64,000 bases of DNA from an uncultured Verrucomicrobiales bacterium (GCA_937893015.1 CALBJX010000077.1:1-64000); one strand, 5' to 3'. Positions 25,848 through 34,548 are shown, numbered from the stretch's first letter. Made by a program: numbers and translations. The notes: a model not told the origin generated them from the sequence alone.

Positions 25848-26324
25848 TCAGTCCTCGCCATCCTGTGAGCGGAGGTGGGGATGCCCCGTCCTATCGTGGT
25901 GTCGATAGGCGTCTTGGAGATATTCGGGGACAAAGCGGTTGCAGAGGCCGTCCGCCTTCTCCGTGTAGAAGCCCACGGCATGCCCATTATAAAAACGCAC
26001 GGTGAGCCGAGGGTGCTTGCGGTGGTCTTTTTCTTTCGCAGCGGCACAGTAGTAGTGGACATGGCGCAAGCCCTCCCCGTCCGTAAAAATGCGGACGGGC
26101 TTTTCCAAGCCTTCCGTGCTTTGCTGACCTTCCTCGGCACACCACGTGTATTCATCCACGCCGTACTCGCAATGGATTTCGGTGGGCAGACCGAGCCATG
26201 CGACGATTTCCTCCGTGGAGTGCCCGATCATGTCGCTGTAGAAGCGAGCATCGTAGCAGGTGGTGCAGCCGGACAAGGCGGCGACACCGAGCAGAAGGAG
26301 AGTTTGAGAAACGGCGCATTCCAT
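25848..26324 (-). CDS. Lipoprotein of unknown function
   Basis: 158 residues from ATG 26324. Lipobox LSGC near residue 19-20 and a cysteine-rich start (CTTC). The DARFYSDMIGHSTEEIVAWLGLPTEI part resembles the helix-loop that opens many small bacterial outer-membrane lipoproteins (SmpA-like folds), in which a glycine-containing turn is followed by a beta sheet. An ATG at 26336 falls inside the -10 box of the promoter, so 26324 is the better start. Function unknown. Confidence 0.72.
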   Translation of the reverse strand: MECAVSQTLLLLGVAALSGCTTCYDARFYSDMIGHSTEEIVAWLGLPTEIHCEYGVDEYTWCAEEGQQSTEGLEKPVRIFTDGEGLRHVHYYCAAAKEKDHRKHPRLTVRFYNGHAVGFYTEKADGLCNRFVPEYLQDAYRHHDRTGHPHLRSQDGED

Positions 26325-26331
26325 ATCTGAC

Positions 26332-26359
26332 ATCATACGACTCTGCGGAGGAAATGCAA
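26332..26359 (-). promoter_or_regulatory. Promoter of lipoprotein gene
   Basis: Minus strand TTGCAT (26354-26359), 16-base spacer, TATGAT (26332-26337), 7 bases to ATG 26324. Confidence 0.65.
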
Positions 26360-26363
26360 GGTC

Positions 26364-27944
26364 TTACTTGCCTGCGGGGGCCTTTTTTGCCTCTTCCTCC
26401 GCTTTTTTGATGGCGGCCCATTCCTTGGGGATGACAACAGCTGCCGTTGCCTCCGCTGCCGCTCGATAGGGAGAAGCCGCGGTATCCTCCAAGGTCTGCA
26501 ACATGAGCTGCTTCGCGGTGCGTTGATCCTTCGCCAAAGCAAGGCAGGTAATCTGCATCAACCGTGCACGGAGCTTGTCCGCAGGCTCCGCCGCCGAGTT
26601 CTGCGCCATGCGGAAGTAATCCGCCGCCATGTTGTACTTCTTTTTCTCCGCGCAAAGGTAAGCAAAGGACTCCGCAAAGAAGGCGCCCTCCGCCTTGCCG
26701 AGCTTGGCACGAACGAGCGGCTCCAGCGTGTCAGGCATACCTGCACAGCGGGAGCACAGGCTCTGCCACTCTGCATACATGTTGCCGCTCGGGCGGATAC
26801 CGCGTTTGAAGGCGGCGAAGGGGCGATAGAGCGGGTCGCCGAAGGTGACCTCCTGCCACGAGATGAGCGGGGTCGCCATCAGCATGGCATCCGCCACGCA
26901 GTAGCCTTTCAACAGGCGGTCGTAGAAGACGCCGAAGTCGTGACACCCCGCGAGGAAGGGTTCATACACATTGCCCATGGTGACGGCGGCACCGCGTTTC
27001 AGCAGAGCGGGAGCCCACTGCTTGGCATCCTTGCAGTTTTCGCAGCTGAAGGAATGCAGATGGGCCGCCACGGCTCCGGGCGCAAAGCGGAACTCGGGTG
27101 CGGCCTCGGGGTGAAAGGGGCCATTGGCGCGGTATTCGTACCAGCCGAAGTACACCGCTGTCTGCTTCATGAGGGGGAAGGAGTGAGCCAGCGTCTTTTT
27201 GGAGCTTTCGTAGAAGAGCGGCTGGTAGGCCTGTTGTGCGGACAAGGCAGCGGCTTTAAACATTTTTTCGCCTTCGGCATAAGGGCCGCCTTCATCTATC
27301 ACCGTCCAGCCCCACAACCCCTCGCGCTCCACGCGCACGGGGTCGAAAATCATGTTGGCAATCGTCTGCTCATCGGGGCCGTCGATACGGCACACGGCCA
27401 TGACCGGAGGATGCTGCGCGGTGATGGCCCCATCCTTCTTGTAGCAGGGGTTTTGCAGCGCACTATGCAAGGGGTAATTCGCGCCCAACAGCATGAGTTC
27501 GGAATCCACGGAAGCCGCCTCATCGGGCGTCCACTCCACCTTACCCTGCGCTTCGCCACGCTTGATGGCCTCCGCCTTCTTCCGGCGGGCTTCAAGGACG
27601 GCGGTAGATTCTTTCACGCGCAGAGGGAGATCGGGCATGAGCACCATGGCACACATCTCCTTGCCGCCCGTACGCTGAGCCGGGTACCGCCAGTCGTTCC
27701 CGGAAGCGGCATAGAGCAGCGGGCTCTTCACTTTGCGCTCAAAATCCGCGCGGCTGATGTCGCCGGTCTTCACACCGCGCAAGGCAACCATCTGCGACAC
27801 GTCGACGTGCCGCGCCTCACAGTATCGACGGGCGGCCTTCTCGCTCAACGGAGAATCAGCATTGTACACCACCACCACCTGCTCCGGCGTGAGGCCCCAA
27901 ACCGACGCTGCGCACGAAAGGGCAAGAAAGAGTTTGCGCCACAT
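26364..27944 (-). CDS. Secreted TIGR03790-like protein
   Basis: 526 residues. Signal peptide to about residue 17 (LSCAASVWG). The start of the mature chain, TPEQVVVVYNADSPLSEKAA, followed by YCEARHVDVSQMVAL, is the hallmark of the TIGR03790 family of unknown function. The middle holds YFGWYEYRANGPF and GAAVTMGNVYEPFLAG, which recall caspase-like/gingipain-fold proteins. The C-terminal third is helical, TPR-like. It begins 4 bases past the ffh stop codon, so it is in the ffh operon. ATG 27944 directly precedes the signal peptide. Confidence 0.75.
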   Translation of the reverse strand: MWRKLFLALSCAASVWGLTPEQVVVVYNADSPLSEKAARRYCEARHVDVSQMVALRGVKTGDISRADFERKVKSPLLYAASGNDWRYPAQRTGGKEMCAMVLMPDLPLRVKESTAVLEARRKKAEAIKRGEAQGKVEWTPDEAASVDSELMLLGANYPLHSALQNPCYKKDGAITAQHPPVMAVCRIDGPDEQTIANMIFDPVRVEREGLWGWTVIDEGGPYAEGEKMFKAAALSAQQAYQPLFYESSKKTLAHSFPLMKQTAVYFGWYEYRANGPFHPEAAPEFRFAPGAVAAHLHSFSCENCKDAKQWAPALLKRGAAVTMGNVYEPFLAGCHDFGVFYDRLLKGYCVADAMLMATPLISWQEVTFGDPLYRPFAAFKRGIRPSGNMYAEWQSLCSRCAGMPDTLEPLVRAKLGKAEGAFFAESFAYLCAEKKKYNMAADYFRMAQNSAAEPADKLRARLMQITCLALAKDQRTAKQLMLQTLEDTAASPYRAAAEATAAVVIPKEWAAIKKAEEEAKKAPAGK

Positions 27945-27948
27945 AAGC

Positions 27949-29529
27949 TCAACGACGTTTGCGGAAGAGACCGTTGAAGGCACCGAACCCGCTCGGTCCC
28001 TTGGGACGGCGGGCCGCGCCGCCGCCCATGAGCGCGGAGAGGTCCGGCATGCCGCTCTGCATTTGGCGCATCTGCTCCATCATTTCATTCATATCGGGGG
28101 CCTGCGCGGCTCCCGCCCCCTGCCCCGGCATGCCTGCGCCGCCCTGCATCTGCTGCATGAGCGCGTTCATGTCGGGCATGCCGCCCTTGGCACCCGCGGG
28201 GGCGTTCTTCATGAGGCCCTTCATCATGCTACCCATCTTGCCCTTGCCGCCCATCATCTCCTTCATCTCGCGGAAATTCTTGATGAAGCGGTTCACCTCA
28301 ATCTCCGACACGCCGGAGCCCTTGGCAATGCGGCGGCGGCGGGAGGGAATGAGGAGTTTGTAGTTGGTGCGCTCGGCGGGGGTCATGGAGAGCACGATGG
28401 CCTCCATGCGCTTCATGCGCTTGGGGTCCAGCGCACCATCGGGCAGCTGCTTGCGAATCTTGTTGAAGCCGGGGAGCAGACCCAGCAGGCCCTCCAGCGG
28501 GCCGAGGCTCTGCATCATCTTCATCTGATTCAGGAAATCGTTGAAATTGAACTCACCGCTCATCAGGCGGCCCATGGAGTTCATGGCGGACTCTTGGTCA
28601 ATCTTCTCCGCCGCCTTTTCCACGAGCCCCACGATATCGCCCATGCCGAGGATGCGGTCAGCCATGCGCTGCGGCACAAAAGCCATAAGCATATCGAGCT
28701 TTTCGCCCTCGCCCACGTATTTGATGGGCTTGCCCGTCACGGCGCGCATGGAGAGTGCGGCACCGCCGCGGGCATCGCCGTCCAACTTGGTGAGGATGAT
28801 ACCCGTGAGCCCCACGGCGGCATCGAAGGACTGCGCCACGCGCACCGCCTGCTGACCAGTGGCGGCATCGGCCACGAGCAGGGATTCCTGCGGCTTGAGG
28901 AAGGCAGCGAGCTTTTTGAGCTCTGCGATGAGGGCTTCATCCACCTCCTGGCGGCCGGCTGTATCGAAAATGATGACATCGTGCTCCTGCCCCTCGGCCC
29001 ACTTGAGGGCGTCCTTCGCCACACGGATAACATCCTTCTCCGTCGCAGCGGGGGTGTAGACGGGCACCTCAATCTGCGCAGCGAGGGTCGCCAACTGGTC
29101 AATGGCGGCGGGGCGGATGAGGTCGCAGGCCACAAGGAGCGGCTTCTTGCCGTCCAGCTTCAGACGGCGGGCGAGCTTGGCGGAGGTCGTGGTCTTACCC
29201 GCGCCGTTGAGACCGACCACCAGCACGCGGGTGGGGGCGGGCTCCAGATTCAGCCCCACGGCATCGCCGCCCAGCAGCTCTGCGAGCCGGTCGCGGAAGA
29301 TTTTCACAATTTGCTCCCCGGGCTTCACTGTTTTGAGCACCTTCTCGCCCATGGCTTCTTCCTTCACATGGGCGATAAACTCGCGAGCCACGGTGTATTC
29401 CACATCGGCATCGAGCAGAGCCATGCGGATTTCGCGCAGTGCGTCCTTGATGTTGGACTCGGAAATCGAGCCGAGCCCGCGCAGCTTGCGGAAGGTATCG
29501 TCGAGCTTGTCGGAAAGCAGGGAGAACAT
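27949..29529 (-). CDS. ffh: Signal recognition particle protein Ffh (SRP54)
   Basis: GTPase that delivers membrane-protein ribosomes to FtsY. 526 residues, longer than the 453 of E. coli. N domain 1-90, G domain with P-loop GLNGAGKTT (106-114), DTAGR (189-193) and TKLDGDARGG. The M domain has RIAKGSGVSEIEVNRFIK and RxMxxMM motifs. The extra length is a Gly/Met/Ala/Pro-rich C-terminal tail (about 430-526) with repeated MQQM/MRQM groups. Clear leaderless-type promoter upstream. Confidence 0.97.
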   Translation of the reverse strand: MFSLLSDKLDDTFRKLRGLGSISESNIKDALREIRMALLDADVEYTVAREFIAHVKEEAMGEKVLKTVKPGEQIVKIFRDRLAELLGGDAVGLNLEPAPTRVLVVGLNGAGKTTTSAKLARRLKLDGKKPLLVACDLIRPAAIDQLATLAAQIEVPVYTPAATEKDVIRVAKDALKWAEGQEHDVIIFDTAGRQEVDEALIAELKKLAAFLKPQESLLVADAATGQQAVRVAQSFDAAVGLTGIILTKLDGDARGGAALSMRAVTGKPIKYVGEGEKLDMLMAFVPQRMADRILGMGDIVGLVEKAAEKIDQESAMNSMGRLMSGEFNFNDFLNQMKMMQSLGPLEGLLGLLPGFNKIRKQLPDGALDPKRMKRMEAIVLSMTPAERTNYKLLIPSRRRRIAKGSGVSEIEVNRFIKNFREMKEMMGGKGKMGSMMKGLMKNAPAGAKGGMPDMNALMQQMQGGAGMPGQGAGAAQAPDMNEMMEQMRQMQSGMPDLSALMGGGAARRPKGPSGFGAFNGLFRKRR

Positions 29530-29535
29530 GCGGAA

Positions 29536-29564
29536 AGAGTAGCGAAAAAGCCCCCGACTGTCAA
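29536..29564 (-). promoter_or_regulatory. Promoter of ffh
   Basis: Minus strand TTGACA (29559-29564), 17-base spacer, TACTCT (29536-29541), 6 bases to ATG. Confidence 0.82.
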
Positions 29565-29616
29565 GCAGCCTTCGCGCACATGACGCATGCCGTGCGCGGC
29601 GGGGCAGACATAATCC

Positions 29617-29645
29617 TTGCCCGCAGGAGCATTCCGTGTTAGCAT
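29617..29645 (+). promoter_or_regulatory. Promoter of Minf_1886-type gene
   Basis: TTGCCC (29617-29622), 17-base spacer, TAGCAT (29640-29645), 6 bases to ATG 29652. Confidence 0.7.
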
Positions 29646-29651
29646 GCCCCC

Positions 29652-30038
29652 ATGCCGCAGAGTTTTGAGGACGCCGTCGATATCATCATGAGCAAGCATC
29701 CGGAGTACGCCCCCGACGCTTATCATTTCATGCGCACGGCGCTGGACTCCGCCTCCCGCCGCTTCAACAAGACGGCGGAGAACCCCCATCTCTCGGCAGA
29801 GGAGCTGTATCTGGGCTTCTGCGCTGCCTTGTTGGAGGAATATGGTCCGCTGGCCAAAGCCGTGGCGGAACATTGGGGCATCACCAAATCCGCCGATGTG
29901 GGCGCCATTGTGTACAATCTCATTGAGGTGGGCGTCTTCGGGCGTCAGGAGAGTGACACGCAGGCGCAGTTCAACAACCTGCGCTCGCTCGATGGCCTCC
30001 TCAACGAGCCTTATCTGCCCGCCGACAACAAGCATTGA
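29652..30038 (+). CDS. Minf_1886-type conserved protein
   Basis: 128 residues. Matches in outline the small Planctomycetes-Verrucomicrobia protein family (TIGR04138, Minf_1886): PEYAPDAYHFMRTALD, LSAEELYLGFCAALLEEYGPLAKAVAEHWGI, then DVGAIVYNLIEVGV. All-helical, cytoplasmic, no catalytic motif known. It is followed 4 bases later by the agmatine deiminase gene, so the two are probably co-transcribed. Confidence 0.82.
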   Translation: MPQSFEDAVDIIMSKHPEYAPDAYHFMRTALDSASRRFNKTAENPHLSAEELYLGFCAALLEEYGPLAKAVAEHWGITKSADVGAIVYNLIEVGVFGRQESDTQAQFNNLRSLDGLLNEPYLPADNKH

Positions 30039-30042
30039 TTTT

Positions 30043-31086
30043 ATGACGACAGAACCGATGAGCGGCGCACAACTGCGCTGGCCCGCCGAATGGGAAGAAC
30101 AGGAAGCCGTGTGGCTCTCCTGGCCGCACCGCGCCGACCTCTGGCAAGGCGGGCTGGAGGAGCTGACGGAACGTTACACTGAGCTCGCCGCCGCCATCGC
30201 CGCGGAGGCTGAGGTGCGCATCAACGCGGCCGCACCGCTGCATGCAGGCATTGCCGAGCTGCTGCACCATCGCGGTGTGGAGCATTTCCGCCTCTTCGAC
30301 CACCCCACAAACGATGTCTGGTGCCGCGATCATGGCCCCATCTTCACCCGCCGCGCGGACGGCCTCATGCAGATGGCGGACTGGCAGTTCAACGCGTGGG
30401 GCGGCAAGTTCTCCCCCTGGGATTTGGACAACGCCGTGCCCGAATGCATCGCCCGTTCCCTCTCCCTGCCCCGTCTCTGCTCCCCGCTCTTTCTGGAGGG
30501 CGGCGCCATCGAAGGCAACGGCGAGGGCCTGATCCTCACCACGGAAGCCGTGCTGCTGAACCCCAACCGCAACCCCGGCAAGAGCAAAGCCGAGGTAGAG
30601 GCAGAGCTGCACCGCATGCTCGGCACGACCCACGTCTTCTGGCTCGGCAAGGGCATCGAGGGAGACGACACGGACGGCCATATCGACGACATGGTGCGCT
30701 TCGTGAACGCAGAGGCCGTCGTCTCCATCACAGAGCCCGACCCGCACTCCCCGCACTACCGCAATCTGGCAGAGAACAACGAGCGGCTGCAAGACCTCCG
30801 CACTCCTTCCGGCCACAAGGTGGAGGTCGTTCCCCTGCCCATGCCCAAGCCGCTGGTAGCCAAAGACTGGCGCTTGGAACAGCTGCCCGCCAGCTACGCC
30901 AATTTCCTCATCTGCAACGGCTCCGTCATCGTCCCCATCTTCCTGCAGGAGAAAGAGGACGACCGCGCACTGGGCATCCTGCGAGAATGCTTCCCGAAGC
31001 ATCACGTCGTGGGCATCGATGCCCGCCGCCTCGTCATTGAGGGCGGTGCCATCCACTGCATCACCCAGCAGCAGCCTAAAGGCTGA
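30043..31086 (+). CDS. aguA: Agmatine deiminase family protein
   Basis: 347 residues. Hydrolyses agmatine to N-carbamoylputrescine and ammonia (polyamine pathway). Seen: NDVWCRDHGPIF near the start, EGGAIEGNGEG, GDDTDGHIDDMVRF, and the C-terminal catalytic cysteine in EGGAIHCITQQQP (Cys339). ATG 30043 gives the family's usual start; the longer frame from 29842 overlaps the preceding gene. Peptidyl-arginine deiminase-like proteins share these motifs, so arginine-type substrates cannot be excluded. Confidence 0.92.
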   Translation: MTTEPMSGAQLRWPAEWEEQEAVWLSWPHRADLWQGGLEELTERYTELAAAIAAEAEVRINAAAPLHAGIAELLHHRGVEHFRLFDHPTNDVWCRDHGPIFTRRADGLMQMADWQFNAWGGKFSPWDLDNAVPECIARSLSLPRLCSPLFLEGGAIEGNGEGLILTTEAVLLNPNRNPGKSKAEVEAELHRMLGTTHVFWLGKGIEGDDTDGHIDDMVRFVNAEAVVSITEPDPHSPHYRNLAENNERLQDLRTPSGHKVEVVPLPMPKPLVAKDWRLEQLPASYANFLICNGSVIVPIFLQEKEDDRALGILRECFPKHHVVGIDARRLVIEGGAIHCITQQQPKG

Positions 31087-31113
31087 AAAGCCCCCCCTTC
31101 CCGATGAAACGCA

Positions 31114-31143
31114 GAAGGCGGACACCTTGCGGTGCCCGCCTTC
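31114..31143 (+). terminator. Terminator after aguA
   Basis: GAAGGCGGACACC-TTGC-GGTGCCCGCCTTC hairpin with one mismatch. It is followed by no strong T-run. The rest of the 31087-31272 gap shows nothing else. Confidence 0.6.
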
Positions 31144-31272
31144 CTCGTCAATCACAATATGAAAAAGAACTGAGTCCTCGCTCTCGCGGAGACATAAGGA
31201 TAGACACTGCAGCACAGCTGCCGTTCAAAAAAAAGACAAAATAACGAGCGGACGGCTGTTTTCCCCGAAAGC

Positions 31273-31674
31273 TCAGGTCCCGACGAAAGCTTTCTGTAGC
31301 GGCTCCATCGGTTCCGACGGCATGGGCGCCTCGCAGAAGCGACCCGTGCAGAAATCGATGCGGAAGATGGAGCCGTCGAGGCGCTGGAGGAGGAGCGTCT
31401 CCTCCCCCTCTCGCCGGAAATAGAGGAGGGAGGCCGGGCGGTTGCCGTAGCAGATATCCCACGGGGTATCTCCGCGGGCACTGCGGAGGGTGTAATAGGT
31501 TTCGGCGCCGACACGATGCTCGCACAGATACCAATCGGGACGGCCGATGCTGATTTCCCGTACGGCATCATCGGGGGCGCTGACGGAACAAAACCACAAG
31601 GCGAGGAAACATCCCGCCGTCAGCAGGACGCTGAGAACAGCGCAGAGCCACCTGCAACGGAGGAGATTCATCAC
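31273..31674 (-). CDS. Small membrane-anchored or lipid-anchored protein
   Basis: 133 residues. Hydrophobic N-terminus with a lipobox-like LLTAGC, then a soluble domain with beta-rich features (LRSARGDTPWDICYGNRPASLLYFRRE). No family recognised. It overlaps the NUDIX gene end by 4 bases on the same strand, so it is the second gene of that operon. Confidence 0.65.
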   Translation of the reverse strand: MMNLLRCRWLCAVLSVLLTAGCFLALWFCSVSAPDDAVREISIGRPDWYLCEHRVGAETYYTLRSARGDTPWDICYGNRPASLLYFRREGEETLLLQRLDGSIFRIDFCTGRFCEAPMPSEPMEPLQKAFVGT

Positions 31675-32177
31675 AAGCGGGTGAGGAAGTATAACCCTGC
31701 ATAGATGCGGGAGTCAATAGCGACACCCGCAGCCACCTTGGCGGCGAGCCACGATTCAATCTCTTCCAACGGGACCTCGCAGACAGTGATGTTTTCATGA
31801 TCCACACCGCCGCCCTGCCCCGTGCGGCGCAGGCCCGTGGCGAGGTAGAAATGAAGCGTCTCGCTGGTAAGACCGGGCGAACTGGGGGAGGTGAAGAGAT
31901 AGCGCATCTCATCCGCCTCATATCCTGTTTCTTCCTCCAGTTCACGGCGGGCAGCAGCAAGGTCGCTCTCGGGGCCTTCATCCCCGCTCAGGCCGGCAGG
32001 AAAACAGAGACAACGCTGCCCGATGGGCGGGCGAAACTCCTCCACCAGCAACACTTTGTTCTCCGGAGTACAGGCAAAAATCATCACGGCGCCCGTGTTA
32101 TTGACGCGCTCGCAATACTCCCAACGTCCCTCGCGAACCATGTTGAGGAACTTTCCCTGATACAGCATGTCGGCCAT
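31671..32177 (-). CDS. NUDIX hydrolase (ADP-ribose pyrophosphatase-like)
   Basis: 168 residues. The NUDIX box is recognisable as the PESDLAAARRELEEETGYEA segment, but the stretch between the leading Gly and the first Glu is two residues longer than the G-x5-E rule. VEEFRPPIGQRCLCFPAGL precedes it, as in ADP-ribose/nucleoside-diphosphate-sugar hydrolases. ATG 32177 is set by the promoter; the frame is open to 32306. Substrate not determined. Confidence 0.88.
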   Translation of the reverse strand: MADMLYQGKFLNMVREGRWEYCERVNNTGAVMIFACTPENKVLLVEEFRPPIGQRCLCFPAGLSGDEGPESDLAAARRELEEETGYEADEMRYLFTSPSSPGLTSETLHFYLATGLRRTGQGGGVDHENITVCEVPLEEIESWLAAKVAAGVAIDSRIYAGLYFLTRL

Positions 32178-32183
32178 GTTCCT

Positions 32184-32212
32184 GTTGTACCACAGCCGGC
32201 GCGGGAGGTCAA
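32184..32212 (-). promoter_or_regulatory. Promoter of NUDIX gene
   Basis: Minus strand TTGACC (32207-32212), 17-base spacer, TACAAC (32184-32189), 6 bases to ATG. Confidence 0.75.
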
Positions 32213-32265
32213 GCCGAGGCCCCGGAAACCGCCCGTCGACAAAACATGAGGCGGGCACTATTTGC

Positions 32266-32294
32266 TTGACAAAGCCCCCCATGGTGATTACGCT
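32266..32294 (+). promoter_or_regulatory. Promoter of cupin gene
   Basis: TTGACA (32266-32271), 17-base spacer, TACGCT (32289-32294), 10 bases to ATG 32305. Confidence 0.7.
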
Positions 32295-32304
32295 TGAACC
32301 ACGC

Positions 32305-32691
32305 ATGAATTCTTATCCCCAGTACAGCATCGGCGAGCAGGGCGAACGCCCCTGGGGCTCGTGGTGTGTGCTGGACATGCAACCGAACACGGTGGTCAAG
32401 CGCCTCATCTTGGTTCCCGGCGGGCGTATCTCACTGCAACGCCATCGGCATCGTTCCGAGCGTTGGGTCGTGTTGAAGGGCGCCGCCACGGTGCTCTGCG
32501 GCGACGAGACGATCCACCTCACCAAGGGTGAATCCGCCATCATCCCGAGCGGAGCCATCCACCGCCTGAGCAATGAACAAGCCGAACCGCTGGAAGTGCT
32601 GGAAGTACAAATCGGCGACCTGCTCAGCGAGGAAGATATCGAACGTTTCACCGACGATTACGGGCGGGTGGAAGAGGCGTCGGCATATTGA
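32305..32691 (+). CDS. Stand-alone type II mannose-6-phosphate isomerase-like cupin
   Basis: 128 residues. A single cupin that matches the C-terminal domain of bifunctional ManC/AlgA: RPWGSWCVLD, ISLQRHRHRSERWVVLKG with the metal-binding histidines, GESAIIPSGAIHRLSN, and the closing EEDIERFTDDYGR. In ManC that domain isomerises fructose-6-P to mannose-6-P; here it is free-standing with no nucleotidyltransferase partner in view. The promoter places the start at 32305. Confidence 0.85.
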   Translation: MNSYPQYSIGEQGERPWGSWCVLDMQPNTVVKRLILVPGGRISLQRHRHRSERWVVLKGAATVLCGDETIHLTKGESAIIPSGAIHRLSNEQAEPLEVLEVQIGDLLSEEDIERFTDDYGRVEEASAY

Positions 32692-32748
32692 ACGGACGCC
32701 CATGAAGGGACCGAGAGCTGAAACGCTCATGCAGGCCCGTCTCTTTTC

Positions 32749-32777
32749 TTGTTAGATGAATGACGGAACTCTATAGT
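32749..32777 (+). promoter_or_regulatory. Promoter of small HTH gene
   Basis: TTGTTA (32749-32754), 17-base spacer, TATAGT (32772-32777). The -10 box is the first six bases of the inverted repeat at 32772-32801. Confidence 0.7.
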
Positions 32778-32801
32778 ATTCGCACCACCATGAATACTAT
32801 A
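32772..32801. promoter_or_regulatory. Inverted-repeat operator over -10 box and start codon
   Basis: TATAGTATTC, ten bases, GAATACTATA: a perfect 10+10 inverted repeat in an otherwise GC-rich area. The left half contains the -10 box, the start codon lies just ahead of the right half, at 32790-32792. Confidence 0.75.
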
Positions 32802-33266
32802 CCTCCATCCGATCATTCGTCGTTTCCGTCCCTGCAAACCGCTTGGCACAAGCTGATACGCCGCAGCCGCGCGGGAGATCGTCGTATCGCGCTGCAGCTC
32901 TGCCGTGCCGCCTTCCGAGAACGCAATGGGGGCCGCTTTGCCGCCTTAGGGGAGCGCAGCGATGCCGATATTGCGGCTCATCTCGGGCTCACGCCCCGCC
33001 AAGTGGAGCGGCTGCGGAAGCCATCTCCGCTATGGCGTTGGGAGGGCAACGATGTGTTGCTCTTCTTTGTCGGGGCCCCCGAAAGCGAGGATCACCCCAC
33101 GCCCGCCACTTACGGCAAACGGCGTGCACGCCACGCGGTGCGCTCCGGGAAACGGCGCCAACGCTCCATGCGCCGTCTGCACCTGTTACCGCCGCCCGCC
33201 GTCTACCCTCTGCTCGACGAAGAGGGGCTGATGGCAGCGGATGAGGATGAGTGTGCCGACTCCTGA
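32790..33266 (+). CDS. Small helix-turn-helix protein, probably self-regulating
   Basis: 158 residues from ATG 32790. A helical N-terminal part, then a helix-turn-helix-like segment at about 58-77 (DADIAAHLGLTPRQVERLRK), then a basic region with KRRARHAVRSGKRRQRSMRR and an acidic tail. An ATG at 32760 is upstream of the predicted transcription start. The operator-like repeat over its promoter suggests it represses itself. No family recognised; DNA-binding is inferred from the HTH and the basic stretch. Confidence 0.7.
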   Translation: MNTIPPSDHSSFPSLQTAWHKLIRRSRAGDRRIALQLCRAAFRERNGGRFAALGERSDADIAAHLGLTPRQVERLRKPSPLWRWEGNDVLLFFVGAPESEDHPTPATYGKRRARHAVRSGKRRQRSMRRLHLLPPPAVYPLLDEEGLMAADEDECADS

Positions 33267-33273
33267 ATCCCTG

Positions 33274-33302
33274 TGCGCCTCTCCCGGCACGGGAGGGGCG
33301 CA
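33274..33302. terminator. Hairpin between convergent HTH gene and bioA
   Basis: TGCGCCTCTCCC and GGGAGGGGCGCA around a 5-base loop, no T-run; a likely barrier between convergent genes. Confidence 0.5.
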
Positions 33303-33327
33303 CGCTCTCCGGCAACGGAGAAGAAAC

Positions 33328-34542
33328 TCAGCGCACCGCGGGGCGCTCGGTGAACCAGGCCTTCATCGTGTCCGTGATGCGCACCAGTTCCTCCTCCGTG
33401 ATGATATAGGGCACCATGGCATACAGGCAGCAAAGGAAGGGGCGGTTGAACACGCCGCGCTCGTAGGCAAACTGTTGGAATCCCTCCAGCACATCGGGGC
33501 TCACCACCTCCACACAGAGACAGCCGCCCATCACGCGCACCTCACGGATGCGCGGGTCAGAGAACCCCGCCATCTCGCGCTTCATGATACTCTCGATGCG
33601 GGCGATGCGCTCCACATAGTTACCCTGTTCAAAGAGCTCGATGGATTTCAATGCTGCCGAGCAGGCCACGGCGTTGCCCATGAAAGTGGGGCCGTGCATG
33701 AAGGCGTGCGTGGGCTCATCATCATAGAAACCCTCGTAAACCTTGTGATTGGCGACCGTCACGGCATGCCCGATATGCCCGCCCGTGAGCGCCTTGCCCA
33801 GCACCAGAATATCAGGCAGCACGACATCCGCCACAAAGCGGTGCCCCGTGCGGCCGAAACCCGTGGCCACCTCATCGAACACCAGCAGCACGCCGTACTC
33901 ATCGCAGAGCTCACGAGCTCGTTGCAGGAAGGAGATATCATACATACGCATGCCGCCGGCCCCCTGCAACAGAGGCTCGACAATGAAGCAGTTGAGCTCC
34001 GCATGGTGCTCGGCAAAGGCTTGTTCCAACGCGGGAATCTCCGTCGGGATGTGGATGACGCTCTTCTTTTCGCCGTAGGCTTGCAGGATGAAGTGGTAAT
34101 CCTCGTCATCGCCCACCTCCATGGCTTTGAAGGTATCGCCATGGTACGCATGCGTGAGCGCCAGCACCTTGGTGCGCTGCAATTCCCCGCGGTTCACATA
34201 AAACTGGAGCGCCATCTTGAGCGCCACCTCCACCGCCACGCTGCCGGAGTCCGAATAGAAACAATAATCCAAATCCCCGGGCAACCATGCCTGCAATTTT
34301 TCGGACAGGCGGCGGGCGGGTTCATGCGTCAGCCCGCCCAGCATCACGTGGGAGAACCTGTCTATCTGCTCCTTCATTGCCGCACTGATGACGGGGTTGC
34401 GGTAGCCGTGTATCACGCACCACCACGACGAAACGGAATCGATGAGTTTTTTCTCCCCCGAATAGAGGTACACGCCCTCCGCATCCGTAATCTCATACGG
34501 CAAGGGCATGGTTTTCATCTGCGCATACGGATACCAAATCAT
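33328..34542 (-). CDS. bioA: Adenosylmethionine-8-amino-7-oxononanoate aminotransferase
   Basis: Biotin synthesis: transfers the amino group of SAM to KAPA to make DAPA, PLP-dependent. 404 residues. Class III aminotransferase motifs: SSWWCVIHGYRNP, the SDSGSVAVEVALKMA PLP-phosphate site, VFDEVATGFGRTG and LGKALTGG with PLP lysine Lys250. The start at 34542 (MIWYPYAQMK) is set by the promoter. No other bio gene lies next to it. Confidence 0.95.
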   Translation of the reverse strand: MIWYPYAQMKTMPLPYEITDAEGVYLYSGEKKLIDSVSSWWCVIHGYRNPVISAAMKEQIDRFSHVMLGGLTHEPARRLSEKLQAWLPGDLDYCFYSDSGSVAVEVALKMALQFYVNRGELQRTKVLALTHAYHGDTFKAMEVGDDEDYHFILQAYGEKKSVIHIPTEIPALEQAFAEHHAELNCFIVEPLLQGAGGMRMYDISFLQRARELCDEYGVLLVFDEVATGFGRTGHRFVADVVLPDILVLGKALTGGHIGHAVTVANHKVYEGFYDDEPTHAFMHGPTFMGNAVACSAALKSIELFEQGNYVERIARIESIMKREMAGFSDPRIREVRVMGGCLCVEVVSPDVLEGFQQFAYERGVFNRPFLCCLYAMVPYIITEEELVRITDTMKAWFTERPAVR

Positions 34543-34548
34543 GCGCGA

